A DNA stretch of 64,000 bases, from NCBI RefSeq assembly GCF_018130695.1, contig NZ_JAFCJX010000002.1:1-64000 (forward strand), in the 5' to 3' direction. The position numbers and the translations under genes are program-made. This DNA comes from Bradyrhizobium jicamae. GTDB taxonomy: Bacteria > Pseudomonadota > Alphaproteobacteria > Rhizobiales > Xanthobacteraceae. Shown here piece after piece: positions 45,004-53,106 of this stretch (the stretch's first letter is position 1; every line of letters starts with the position of its first letter). The notes under the pieces were generated by a model. The model ran no database searches and was not told the DNA's origin. It saw nothing but the letters and a program-made list of their open reading frames with translations.

Positions 45004-46059
45004 ATGGAGAGCATGGTGAGCGTCGAAGGTGCGGAAGGCGAACATTTCTCCGAAGCGGATTCCTGTGCCAGAGCGCCGGAATCCACGGGCCACACACAAC
45101 ATAAATCTCGCGTAACAGAAACAAATTGGGATCTGTTCAGGCTCTTCTTCTCCGTGGCGCGCACCGGAAGCGTAAATAGGGCGGCGCGGGATTTGGGCAT
45201 GAGCCAGCCCACCCTGAGCAGACGTCTCAAGGAGCTGGAGCGGAATATAGGTGCGCCGCTTTTCTTTCGGATTTCGTCAGGGGTAAAGCTTACCCAGGAG
45301 GGAAAGGACCTTCTTCGCTCGGCCGAAGAGATGGTTCGCTCTTTCGAGGATTTTCACCGGGATCTCTCCCTGCGGGTCGGCCATCGTTCGACGGCAGTCA
45401 AGATCTCGGCGACCGAAGGTTTGACCAAGCACTGGCTGCTGCCCCGCGTCAAGAAGTTGCGGGCGCTGAGCTCCCAAATTCGACTCGAGATCAATTCGAC
45501 TGTAGAGCAGCAGAACCTCGCCACCAGCGATCTCGATCTGGTCATCCGGATCGGGCAGCCGGGCGACAGCGAGCTCGTCGGTCGTCGCGTCGGAGCAATC
45601 GCCTTCGGTCTGTTCGCATCCGATAGCTATTTGGCGGAGCACGGTTCACCGAAAGCGCTGAACGAGCTCACCGACCACGAATTGATCGGAAGCATGGCCG
45701 AGTACGGCGGCCTTCCGAGCGGGCGCGCCAGCCAAGTGCCGTTGTTGACGGCCTTCAATTCGGCAGCGCACGACCGAAGTACGTTGAAGCTTACGCCGGT
45801 CGTCAATCATTTCGCTGCGGCTGCCGAAGGTCTCGGCTTGGTATTTCTGCCCGTGCCGTTTGCCTTGGCGGAGGGCCTGGTGCGCGTGCTTCCGGGTGAG
45901 ACTGCTCTTTTGGACTTGTGGCTGCTTCGCCGCCGCGAAAGCGATCTCAGAAAAATGACCAAGCAGGTGTGGCGCTTCCTGGAGGCGGAATTGACGAACA
46001 CCAAGTCGTGGTTCGCGGGGCAGAAGGCGGCTCAGAAGCGCTTGCAGCGTGTCGCATAA
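45004..46059 (+). CDS. LysR family transcriptional regulator
   Basis: The protein has 351 residues from the ATG at 45004; an ATG at 44956 is also in frame. The helix-turn-helix comprises NWDLFRLFFSVARTGSVNRA and ARDLGMSQPTLSRRLKELER. It is preceded by about 37 extra residues compared with typical LysR proteins, so a downstream start may be the true one. The ligand domain begins near residue 130. It follows pntB on the same strand after 153 bases. Its target genes are not obvious from position. Confidence 0.9.
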   Translation: MESMVSVEGAEGEHFSEADSCARAPESTGHTQHKSRVTETNWDLFRLFFSVARTGSVNRAARDLGMSQPTLSRRLKELERNIGAPLFFRISSGVKLTQEGKDLLRSAEEMVRSFEDFHRDLSLRVGHRSTAVKISATEGLTKHWLLPRVKKLRALSSQIRLEINSTVEQQNLATSDLDLVIRIGQPGDSELVGRRVGAIAFGLFASDSYLAEHGSPKALNELTDHELIGSMAEYGGLPSGRASQVPLLTAFNSAAHDRSTLKLTPVVNHFAAAAEGLGLVFLPVPFALAEGLVRVLPGETALLDLWLLRRRESDLRKMTKQVWRFLEAELTNTKSWFAGQKAAQKRLQRVA

Positions 46060-46225
46060 TCCACATCGGGACTCCACGCAAAGGTTTCGCCCGTCGGACG
46101 TTCGATCTACACTACCCAACGAACGTCGGTGCGCGGTTCGCGGACCAAGCGGGACGACAGCTAACGTGTGAAACTCTCAAACGCGAGGCGCTCCCCCTAC
46201 GGAACAAGGACGGTTAAGGAGGCAA

Positions 46226-46432
46226 ATGGCTAAGCGGGAGGGGACGGAAGCATCGATGAGCCGGCGCAGATCGCCAGCAGCAGCCGGCAAAAAGCCTCTA
46301 CTGCTGGTCATCAAGGAATACACGATTAAGCAGGCGAAGATCAGAGCAATTCAGGATGGCACCAACGTATCCAAGGTCGCCGGCGAGTTGTTGAAAGGCT
46401 GGATTTCTGGGCTTTACCAACTCAAGCAGTAG
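46226..46432 (+). CDS. Small protein, possible ribbon-helix-helix
   Basis: A 68-residue basic protein begins at an ATG preceded by a strong aaggagg ribosome site at 46216-46222. Its C-terminal half (KPLLLVIKEYTIKQAKIRAI followed by QDGTNVSKVAGELLKGW) fits a beta strand, a helix and a turn-helix typical of ribbon-helix-helix DNA-binding proteins. No exact family was recognised. It stands alone between a LysR gene and the convergent SDR-GST pair. Confidence 0.55.
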   Translation: MAKREGTEASMSRRRSPAAAGKKPLLLVIKEYTIKQAKIRAIQDGTNVSKVAGELLKGWISGLYQLKQ

Positions 46433-46489
46433 AGAATGCGGGTATCTCGCAAGCCACGCATCGCCCTACTGTCGGCAGTTCCCTCCCTG

Positions 46490-47200
46490 CTACCAGGTCT
46501 CGCCGAACGGGCGCAGTTCGACAAGGAACGACCACGTCGAACGGTCTTGATGGGCCACTCGAAACATCTCTTCCGCTATGGCGGCGGGTTTTGCGAAATA
46601 GTCGTCGGGCTTGTCGGCCGCCAAGATCGGACGCGTACGGGGAGTGTCGATCGCCGCATCGATCATGAAATAGGCGACATGAATTCCCTTCGGTCCGAAT
46701 TCTCTGGCCATTGATTCCGCCAAGATGCGCTGGGCCGCTTTGGTCGAAGCGAAGAAGCCCCAGTTGGCCTTTCCGCGAAAGGCGGAAGTATTGCCCGTCA
46801 CCAGGATCGCGCCTTTTCCAGCCTCCAGCATCTGCGGGATGGTCTCGCGGGAGAGATGGAGCAGCGCGGTGGTGTTGACGCGGAAGTTCTTCTCCAAATC
46901 GTCGGGGTCCATCGCTAGAATGCTTCCCCGCGTCGCGCGCAGGGCATTGTGAACCACGATCTGGGGCGCACCCATTTCCGTTCTGATCAGCGCAAGCGTC
47001 CGAACCAAAGCTTCAGTGTCCGCGACATCGCAGGGGTAGGCGCGTGCGCCCTCGTACTTGGATGCCAGGTTTTGGAGGTTCCCCGCGTTGCGGGCGATCA
47101 AGGCGACGCGATAGCCGCCCTCGCTGAAACGCCTGGCGATCTCGGCGCCAGTGCCATGCTCGGGGCCAACGCCGGTGACGAGACAGACGGGACTGCTCAT
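46490..47200 (-). CDS. Atypical SDR with YxxxK tyrosine replaced by phenylalanine (paralogue 4)
   Basis: The 236-residue SDR-fold protein from the ATG at 47200 has the cofactor loop TGVGPEHGTGAEIARRF. It reads FASTK where YxxxK is expected, TGNTSAF before it, and HNALR where NNAG is expected. The C-terminus ends LRPFGETW. It is most like paralogue 3 (25889-26593). The GST gene lies 11 bases upstream on the same strand. The upstream open-frame extension to 47560 lies inside the GST gene and is not used. Confidence 0.87.
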   Translation of the reverse strand: MSSPVCLVTGVGPEHGTGAEIARRFSEGGYRVALIARNAGNLQNLASKYEGARAYPCDVADTEALVRTLALIRTEMGAPQIVVHNALRATRGSILAMDPDDLEKNFRVNTTALLHLSRETIPQMLEAGKGAILVTGNTSAFRGKANWGFFASTKAAQRILAESMAREFGPKGIHVAYFMIDAAIDTPRTRPILAADKPDDYFAKPAAIAEEMFRVAHQDRSTWSFLVELRPFGETW

Positions 47201-47211
47201 ATGAGTGCTCC

Positions 47212-47844
47212 TCAAAGCTGAAATGACGGGCGAGCCGAGATTTTGGCGAACCAAGCGGCGATGGCAGGATAGCGCGTCTCGACATCCATCTTCAGCGTGT
47301 TGGCGGACCGCAGGGCGAAGAAACCGGTGATATCTGCGACACTGAACTCGGACCCGGCGACGAACACGTTTTTCGTCATGTGAGGCTCGACGCGACCGAG
47401 AAATATCTCCAACATTTCGCGGCCGCGGGTGACCAGCTCGGGCAATTGCGGCAGACCATTCCGTGTCCCCGGCACGACTCTGCCAGCGAAAGCCGGCATC
47501 GAATTTCGCACGGCATGTAGCATGGGTACAAGTCCGTCCAGCTCGAACCGCCGTAGCCACATGTCGATCACAGCACGCTCGGTGCTAGTGCGGCCGAAAA
47601 GTGCCGGTGTCGGATATAGTTCTTCCAGGTAGCGGCAAATCGACAACGACTCCGCGATGATCGTACCGTCGTCCAACTCCAAAAAGGGAACGCAGTGAAA
47701 CGGGTTCATCTCGGTGAGGGCGGGAGTGTACTGTGCGCCTTCCCGGACGTTCAGCTGTTCGGTGGGGAGGTCGAGGCCCTTCTCGGCGAGGAATACCCGG
47801 ACGCGCTGAGCGCTTGCTGCCGGCCCAAAATCATAAAGCTTCAT
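47212..47844 (-). CDS. Glutathione S-transferase
   Basis: This 210-residue GST has an N-terminal domain MKLYDFGPAASAQRVRVFLA with an ALTEMNPFHCVPFLELDDGT stretch (cis-Pro) and IIAESLSICRYLEE (glutathione-contacting ES). It also has a helical C-terminal domain with VAGSEFSVADI. It lies directly upstream of atypical SDR paralogue 4, repeating the GST-fold plus SDR pairing seen at 11244-12634 and 25889-27189. The TetR gene upstream on the same strand may control the pair. Confidence 0.93.
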   Translation of the reverse strand: MKLYDFGPAASAQRVRVFLAEKGLDLPTEQLNVREGAQYTPALTEMNPFHCVPFLELDDGTIIAESLSICRYLEELYPTPALFGRTSTERAVIDMWLRRFELDGLVPMLHAVRNSMPAFAGRVVPGTRNGLPQLPELVTRGREMLEIFLGRVEPHMTKNVFVAGSEFSVADITGFFALRSANTLKMDVETRYPAIAAWFAKISARPSFQL

Positions 47845-47990
47845 AGTGGCCGTTTCCTAGCTGTTGATCGGGGCGATGGTCGTGGATCAGGCTCCAAAAC
47901 CATTCTCTGTCTCACGCCAGAGCGCGAACGAGCGGTCCATATCGTCTCGGTCTGTGCCGTATCGCGACGAAGGCTGCTGCAGACGCCTCT

Positions 47991-48578
47991 CTATCCCTCA
48001 GTCGGCTCTCGGCATTCGACCAAGTCGAGGATGCTCCTTTGTGCCGCGCGCAGTATCTTGTCCGACATCGAAACATCCCTAGAGACCCGCGAAAGAGCGA
48101 TCGCGCCGACCATCGTGCAGACGATAGCAATGGCCGACTCGTCTGGATGTTCGCCCTCCAGCAGGTCGGCCACGTTATCGAAATATTGCGAGAGAAAGCT
48201 AGTCATGACATCGCGCGTACCTCGATCGCTACGCGCAACGTCGCCGGCCAGGGCCGCAACCGCACATCCTCCACTCGGATCGTCTCGATGTGCCTTGTTG
48301 AGGTATGTGTTCAGCAACCTCTTTAGATTGCGTGGGCCCTTCGCGTTGCCCAGACGAACGGTTTCGGGGCCTCCTTCCGAAAGTGCCTTCGCCAAAGCCT
48401 CCGAGATCAACTGTTCGCGTGAGTCGAAATGGCCGTAGAACCCGCCGTGCGTCAATTTCGCCGACTTCATTAGTTCGGCGATCCTCAGGCCATGCAGTCC
48501 AAGCTCGCGCATCTGGATCGCGGCTGAATCCAAGATGCGCTGCCGGCTTCTTGCCTTGTCTGCTTGGGAGTGGCCCAT
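47991..48578 (-). CDS. TetR/AcrR family transcriptional regulator
   Basis: The 195-residue protein has the TetR DNA-binding domain (RILDSAAIQMRELGLHGLRI, then LMKSAKLTHGGFYGHFDSRE) and a helical C-terminus with GGCAVAALAGDVAR. It lies 146 bases upstream of the GST-SDR pair on the same strand and is probably its regulator. The DNA-binding part resembles TetR proteins that control glutathione or electrophile-detoxification genes, but the ligand is unknown. Confidence 0.92.
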   Translation of the reverse strand: MGHSQADKARSRQRILDSAAIQMRELGLHGLRIAELMKSAKLTHGGFYGHFDSREQLISEALAKALSEGGPETVRLGNAKGPRNLKRLLNTYLNKAHRDDPSGGCAVAALAGDVARSDRGTRDVMTSFLSQYFDNVADLLEGEHPDESAIAIVCTMVGAIALSRVSRDVSMSDKILRAAQRSILDLVECREPTEG

Positions 48579-49025
48579 CTAGTCGGCTCCATTCGAAATG
48601 CCAGCAACCTGCATACCAAGAACTGCGGACGACAGCCAATATCCAACATTTGGCGATCTCTGTGCTTTTGCGCAATTCCGCCGTCCGTTTATCCGCTGCT
48701 CCAGGGGGACGATTGGGCTCGGCCTAAGAAAGTCTCAGTCTTCAATCGGTTTCAGGCTCCACGTTTAGAATAATGTAGAACGGCATTGTAGAATTTTAAG
48801 CTGGCGCCGCGCCGGCTATTCATTGATGAAGGGTACCTAATCGTTTTGAGGGTAGCCGATGCGGCAAGCGGTGAAGGATTTGATGCCGATCGGCAGTCGC
48901 ACGGATGCGCTCCGCTGCTCTATACGACCGTCATCGCACTTGGCGGACGCCCTTCAGTTGCCTGCTGCCATCTTTGCCTTTAATACGGACGTCGGTCTCG
49001 GTGGCTCCGACGTCGCCGGTCGACT
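48579..49025. other. Intergenic region upstream of the TetR gene
   Basis: No gene is supported in these 447 bases. Three near-identical heptamers (TTTAGAA at 48764, TGTAGAA at 48774 and 48787) sit in an AT-rich patch that may hold a promoter. The flanking MoxR and TetR genes are both read on the minus strand. Confidence 0.35.
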
Positions 49026-49874
49026 CTAGACTTCCCGACGGCCCAGGAATGCGAGCCGTTCGAAAAGGTGCACGTCCTGCTCGTTCTTGAGCAGCGCGCC
49101 GTGCAGCGGCGGGATCAGCTTGCGCGGGTCGCGCTCGCGGAGTTGCTCGACGCTCATGTCTTCGTTGAGCAGCAGCTTGAGCCAATCCAGAAGCTCCGAG
49201 GTCGACGGCTTCTTCTTCAGGCCGGGCACTTCGCGCACCTCGAAGAAGATGCGCAGCGCTTCCTCGACCAGGCGCTTCTTGATGCCGGGGAAGTGGACGT
49301 CGACGATGCGGCCCATCGTGTCTGCATCGGGGAACTTGATGTAGTGGAAGAAACAGCGGCGCAGGAACGCGTCCGGCAGCTCCTTCTCGTTGTTGGAGGT
49401 GATCATCATGATCGGGCGCTGCTTGGCCTTGATCGTCTCGCCGGTCTCGTAGACATGGAATTCCATGCGGTCGAGCTCGAGCAGGAGGTCGTTCGGGAAT
49501 TCGATGTCGGCCTTGTCGATCTCGTCGATCAGGAGAACCGGGCGCTGCTCGGCGGTGAAGGCCTCCCACAGCTTGCCGCGCTTGATGTAGTTCTTGATGT
49601 CGGACACGCGCGCATCGCCGAGCTGGCTGTCGCGCAGGCGCGACACCGCGTCATATTCGTAGAGGCCCTGCTGCGCCTTGGTGGTGGACTTGATGTGCCA
49701 GGTCAAAAGCGGCGCGTTCAGCGCCTTCGCCACTTCCTCGGCCAGCACGGTCTTGCCGGTGCCGGGCTCGCCCTTCACCAGGAGCGGGCGCTCCAGCACG
49801 ATCGAGGCATTGACGGCGACCTTGAGATCGTCGGTTGCGACGTAATTTTTCGTCCCAGTGAATTTCATGGCCAT
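49026..49874 (-). CDS. MoxR-family AAA+ ATPase
   Basis: This 282-residue ATPase has Walker A GEPGTGKT at residues 35-42, Walker B VLLIDEIDKAD, sensor 1 in MMITSNNEKELPDAFLRRC and an arginine finger region. MoxR ATPases act as chaperones, often with VWA-domain proteins, to mature or insert metals into enzymes. A VWA-domain gene starts 335 bases away on the opposite strand, the usual partner arrangement except that here they are divergent. Confidence 0.93.
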   Translation of the reverse strand: MAMKFTGTKNYVATDDLKVAVNASIVLERPLLVKGEPGTGKTVLAEEVAKALNAPLLTWHIKSTTKAQQGLYEYDAVSRLRDSQLGDARVSDIKNYIKRGKLWEAFTAEQRPVLLIDEIDKADIEFPNDLLLELDRMEFHVYETGETIKAKQRPIMMITSNNEKELPDAFLRRCFFHYIKFPDADTMGRIVDVHFPGIKKRLVEEALRIFFEVREVPGLKKKPSTSELLDWLKLLLNEDMSVEQLRERDPRKLIPPLHGALLKNEQDVHLFERLAFLGRREV

Positions 49875-50209
49875 CAGATGTGTTTGAGTGGGTAGTACGG
49901 AAGGTATGATCTGAAAGCGGCAGCTACAGGCGAATCAAATTCTCGGCCCTCGGTCACGTCCAACAGCCGCGCATGTTCCTGGAGTGACCCGCATGTAAAA
50001 TTCGGTTACCGGCCAGAGCGGCAGCCACGTGATGAAAGTCGCATGCTTCAAGCGCTTTGTGCCTTATTCAAAGAAATTGATCGATCATCGGCAGAGCAAG
50101 ATCAATGCGATTGGCTATTCACCGATGAGGCGTGCTTATTCTCGTTTGTCGATGGGTCGCGCCAAAATCCGGGATAATTTTGCCCGGATACTCGGATGGG
50201 CCATATATC
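49875..50209. other. Divergent intergenic region, MoxR and VWA genes
   Basis: These 335 bases separate the divergent MoxR and VWA genes and must hold both promoters. The VWA frame stays open upstream to 50132 but no domain begins before 50210. A perfect inverted repeat at 50167-50189 is listed separately. Confidence 0.45.
50167..50189. repeat. Inverted repeat immediately upstream of the VWA gene
   Basis: Perfect 7-base arms ATCCGGG and CCCGGAT flank 9 AT-rich bases, ending 20 bases before the VWA ATG at 50210. It could be an operator or a hairpin in the 5' leader. Confidence 0.45.
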
Positions 50210-51385
50210 ATGTTCCTGCAATTCTTCACCTCTCTGCGCGACGCGCAGGTCCCCGTGACGCTGCGCGAATACCTCACGTTGATGGAGGCCCTCGACGCCG
50301 ACCTCGCCGATCAGACGGTCGAGAATTTCTATTACCTCTCCCGCGCTTCCCTGGTGAAGGACGAGCGCAATCTCGACAAGTTCGACCGCGTCTTCGGCAC
50401 GGTGTTCAAGGGGCTGGAAAGCCTGCTCGACGCCATGGAGAAGGCGGAGATCCCCGAGGAGTGGCTGAAGAAGCTCGCCGAGAAATATCTCAGCGAGGAA
50501 GAGAAGAAGCAGATCGAGGCCATGGGCTGGGACAAGCTCATGGAGACCCTGAAGAAGCGGCTTGAGGAGCAGAAGGGCCGGCACCAGGGCGGCTCGAAAT
50601 GGATCGGCACCGCAGGCACCTCGCCGTTCGGCGCGCATGGCTACAATCCCGAAAGTGTCCGCATCGGCCAGGAGAAGAACCGCAACAACCGCGCCGTGAA
50701 GGTGTGGGACAAGCGCGAGTTCAAGGATCTCGACGGCAATGTCGAGCTCGGCATCCGCAACATCAAGGTGGCGCTTCGGCGCCTGCGCAAATTCGCGCGT
50801 ACCGGCGCGCCGGACGAGCTCGATCTCGACACCACCATTCGCGAGACCGCCAATCACGGCTATCTCGACGTCCACATGCGCCCCGAGCGGCGCAATGCGG
50901 TGAAGCTGCTGGTGTTCTTCGACATCGGCGGCTCCATGGATTCGCATATCGAGCAGGTCGAGGAGCTGTTCTCGGCGGCGAAATGCGAGTTCAAGCACAT
51001 GGAGTATTTCTACTTCCACAACTGCCTCTATGAGGGCGTGTGGAAGCAGAACAAGCGGCGCTTCACCGACCGCACGCCGACTTGGGACGTGCTGCACAAA
51101 TACCCGCACGACTACAAGGTCGTGTTCGTCGGCGATGCGTCGATGAGCCCTTACGAGATCATGGTGCCCGGCGGCTCGGTCGAGCATGTCAACGAGGAGC
51201 CCGGCTCGGTTTGGCTCGACCGCATCATCCGCACCTATCCGGATACGGTGTGGCTGAATCCGGTCGCGCAGAAGCACTGGGACTATTCGGAATCCACCAC
51301 CATCATCAAACGCATCTTCGCGGGCCGCATGTACCCGATCACGATCGAAGGTCTGGAGAATGCGATGAAGGAATTGACGCATTAG
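50210..51385 (+). CDS. VWA-domain protein, CoxE-like
   Basis: The product has 391 residues from the ATG at 50210, whose MFLQFFTSLRDAQVPVTLRE start is typical of this family. The VWA domain begins near residue 225; its metal-site motif is DIGGSMDSH, where the family consensus has DxSxS, so the first Ser of the motif is Gly. Together with MoxR ATPases such proteins handle maturation of enzymes such as CO dehydrogenase or other molybdenum/iron enzymes. The partner MoxR gene is divergent. Confidence 0.9.
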   Translation: MFLQFFTSLRDAQVPVTLREYLTLMEALDADLADQTVENFYYLSRASLVKDERNLDKFDRVFGTVFKGLESLLDAMEKAEIPEEWLKKLAEKYLSEEEKKQIEAMGWDKLMETLKKRLEEQKGRHQGGSKWIGTAGTSPFGAHGYNPESVRIGQEKNRNNRAVKVWDKREFKDLDGNVELGIRNIKVALRRLRKFARTGAPDELDLDTTIRETANHGYLDVHMRPERRNAVKLLVFFDIGGSMDSHIEQVEELFSAAKCEFKHMEYFYFHNCLYEGVWKQNKRRFTDRTPTWDVLHKYPHDYKVVFVGDASMSPYEIMVPGGSVEHVNEEPGSVWLDRIIRTYPDTVWLNPVAQKHWDYSESTTIIKRIFAGRMYPITIEGLENAMKELTH

Positions 51386-51438
51386 CGCGGTGGCTGGATC
51401 GGCTAGAGCCGAGCGGAGAGAGGTGCGCAGACGTTACC

Positions 51439-52698
51439 CTACCAGCGCCCGAAGATGACGCTGGCGTTCACGCCGCCAAATCCAAAACCATTCGAGATCA
51501 CGTGATCCATCGCCATATTTCGGGCCTTTGGTCCGACGAGATCGACGCCTTCCGCTGCTTCGTCAGGATTTTCCAGATTGAGAGTGGGAGGGGCTATCTG
51601 GTCTCGGACGGCGAGGATCGCAAAGATGGCCTCGACGCCCCCTGCAGCGCCCAGCAAATGACCGGTCGCCGACTTTGTCGCGCTCACGGCGATGCCGCCG
51701 TGGGCTCCGAAAACGGATTTGATGGCGGCCAGCTCGGAGTTGTCGCCGACGGGAGTCGAGGTCGAGTGAGCATTGAGATGCTGCACGTTGCGCGGATGAA
51801 GTTCTGCCTGCCGCAGGGCCGCTTCCATTGCTCGCCGGGCGCCTGATCCGTCCTCGGGACCTGACGTGATATGATGCGCGTCAGCGGAAGTTCCATAGCC
51901 GACGAGTTCGGCGATTGGCCGGGCTCCGCGTGCTCGAGCGTGCTCGAGTTCTTCGATCACCAAAACTCCAGCTCCTTCGCCCATGACGAAGCCGTCGCGG
52001 TCCCGATCGAAGGGGCGAGACGCCTGCGTGGGCCTGTCGTTGAAGTGGGTGGAGATTGCACGGGCCGCCGCGAACCCTCCAAGGCTGACGAGATCGATGC
52101 AAGCTTCGGCACCCCCGCAGACCGCCACGTCGGCCTCACCTGAGCGGATTAATCGAGCGGCGTCGCCGATGGCCTGTACGCTGGCGGCGCACGCCGTTAC
52201 GGGAGCGCCGATTGGTCCTTTAAAGCCGTACTGTATCGAAACGTGTCCGGCGGCGAGATTTGCCAGAAAAGATGGCACAGTGAACGGCGATAGGCGGCGG
52301 ATGCCACGTTGATCGGTAGTCCGTACCGCTTCGACGATTGCCGGAAATCCGCCAATTCCAGAAGCTATGAGCGTCGCTGTTCGCTCCTGAGAGCGCTCGT
52401 CCGCAGGGGACCAACCAGCTTGCTTGACTGCCTCCGCAGCCGCGACCAACGCGAACTGAATGAACCGATCCATTTTCCGCTGTTCCTTGGGCGGGATGAT
52501 CAGATCGGGATCGAACCCGCCATCGACGTCATTGTCCTTGGTCGGCACGAGTCCGGCAACTCTCCCCGGCAGCGAGGAAGCCCACTCGGGCAGGATAGTC
52601 AGCCCGGACCTGCCAGCAAGCAGTCGGGACCACGCCACTTCCGTACCGCAGCCGAGCGGAGACACCAGCCCCATTCCTGTGACCACTATTCGGCGCAT
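51439..52698 (-). CDS. fabF: Beta-ketoacyl-ACP synthase II (FabF type)
   Basis: The protein has 419 residues from the ATG at 52698, which starts MRRIVVTGMGLVSPLG, typical of FabF. The catalytic triad is intact: Cys170 in VTACAASVQ, His311 in LNAHSTSTP and His347 in SATKSATGHLLGA. It elongates fatty acyl-ACP by condensation with malonyl-ACP. It lies between the VWA gene and a FadB-type gene. A second or specialised ketosynthase role is possible, because the chromosome may encode another FabF. Confidence 0.9.
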   Translation of the reverse strand: MRRIVVTGMGLVSPLGCGTEVAWSRLLAGRSGLTILPEWASSLPGRVAGLVPTKDNDVDGGFDPDLIIPPKEQRKMDRFIQFALVAAAEAVKQAGWSPADERSQERTATLIASGIGGFPAIVEAVRTTDQRGIRRLSPFTVPSFLANLAAGHVSIQYGFKGPIGAPVTACAASVQAIGDAARLIRSGEADVAVCGGAEACIDLVSLGGFAAARAISTHFNDRPTQASRPFDRDRDGFVMGEGAGVLVIEELEHARARGARPIAELVGYGTSADAHHITSGPEDGSGARRAMEAALRQAELHPRNVQHLNAHSTSTPVGDNSELAAIKSVFGAHGGIAVSATKSATGHLLGAAGGVEAIFAILAVRDQIAPPTLNLENPDEAAEGVDLVGPKARNMAMDHVISNGFGFGGVNASVIFGRW

Positions 52699-53106
52699 GT
52701 AAGGACCCGATTCTTGGAGATACGATGGTCTATTGCCAGAGTTAGAGATCCCGATCATTCGTCAACAGTATCGGTTTCTCCTGAACTTCTTCTCCAGCGA
52801 TGAGGGGGACGTCTTCACCCGTATAGGGAGTCGTGCTCTGCCCTGCAAATAGCTACGCTGAGCCACAATGCCAGAGCATCCACTAAATATACAGTAACTA
52901 TTAAAGAACAATGGTCGGTCACGGTTCGTTTCAGCGCGGGGGACGGAAGCTCTCGCGGGAAGCTTTCGCCAATGTCGTTCGGGCTTCTCCAAAGCGAGAT
53001 GCGGTCCGCGCCTCTCCTAGCCAAAGTCCCTCCTAGCCGGTTCGGGACCCCACTCGCCGCCAGATAAGTCAGCCTCTCGGCGAGAAGGGTCGGTTCACGC
53101 AGACGG
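52699..53106. other. Intergenic region between the FabF-type and FadB-type genes
   Basis: No gene is supported in these 408 bases. An AT-rich stretch (about 52881-52905) contains TATACAGTA, shared in inverse orientation with the site at 23000-23008, and may be part of the fabF promoter. No terminator for the FadB-type gene was seen. Confidence 0.35.

Noticed and set aside
50102..51382. Minus-strand frame opposite the VWA gene
   Set aside because: Antisense shadow; the plus strand product matches the CoxE-like VWA family.
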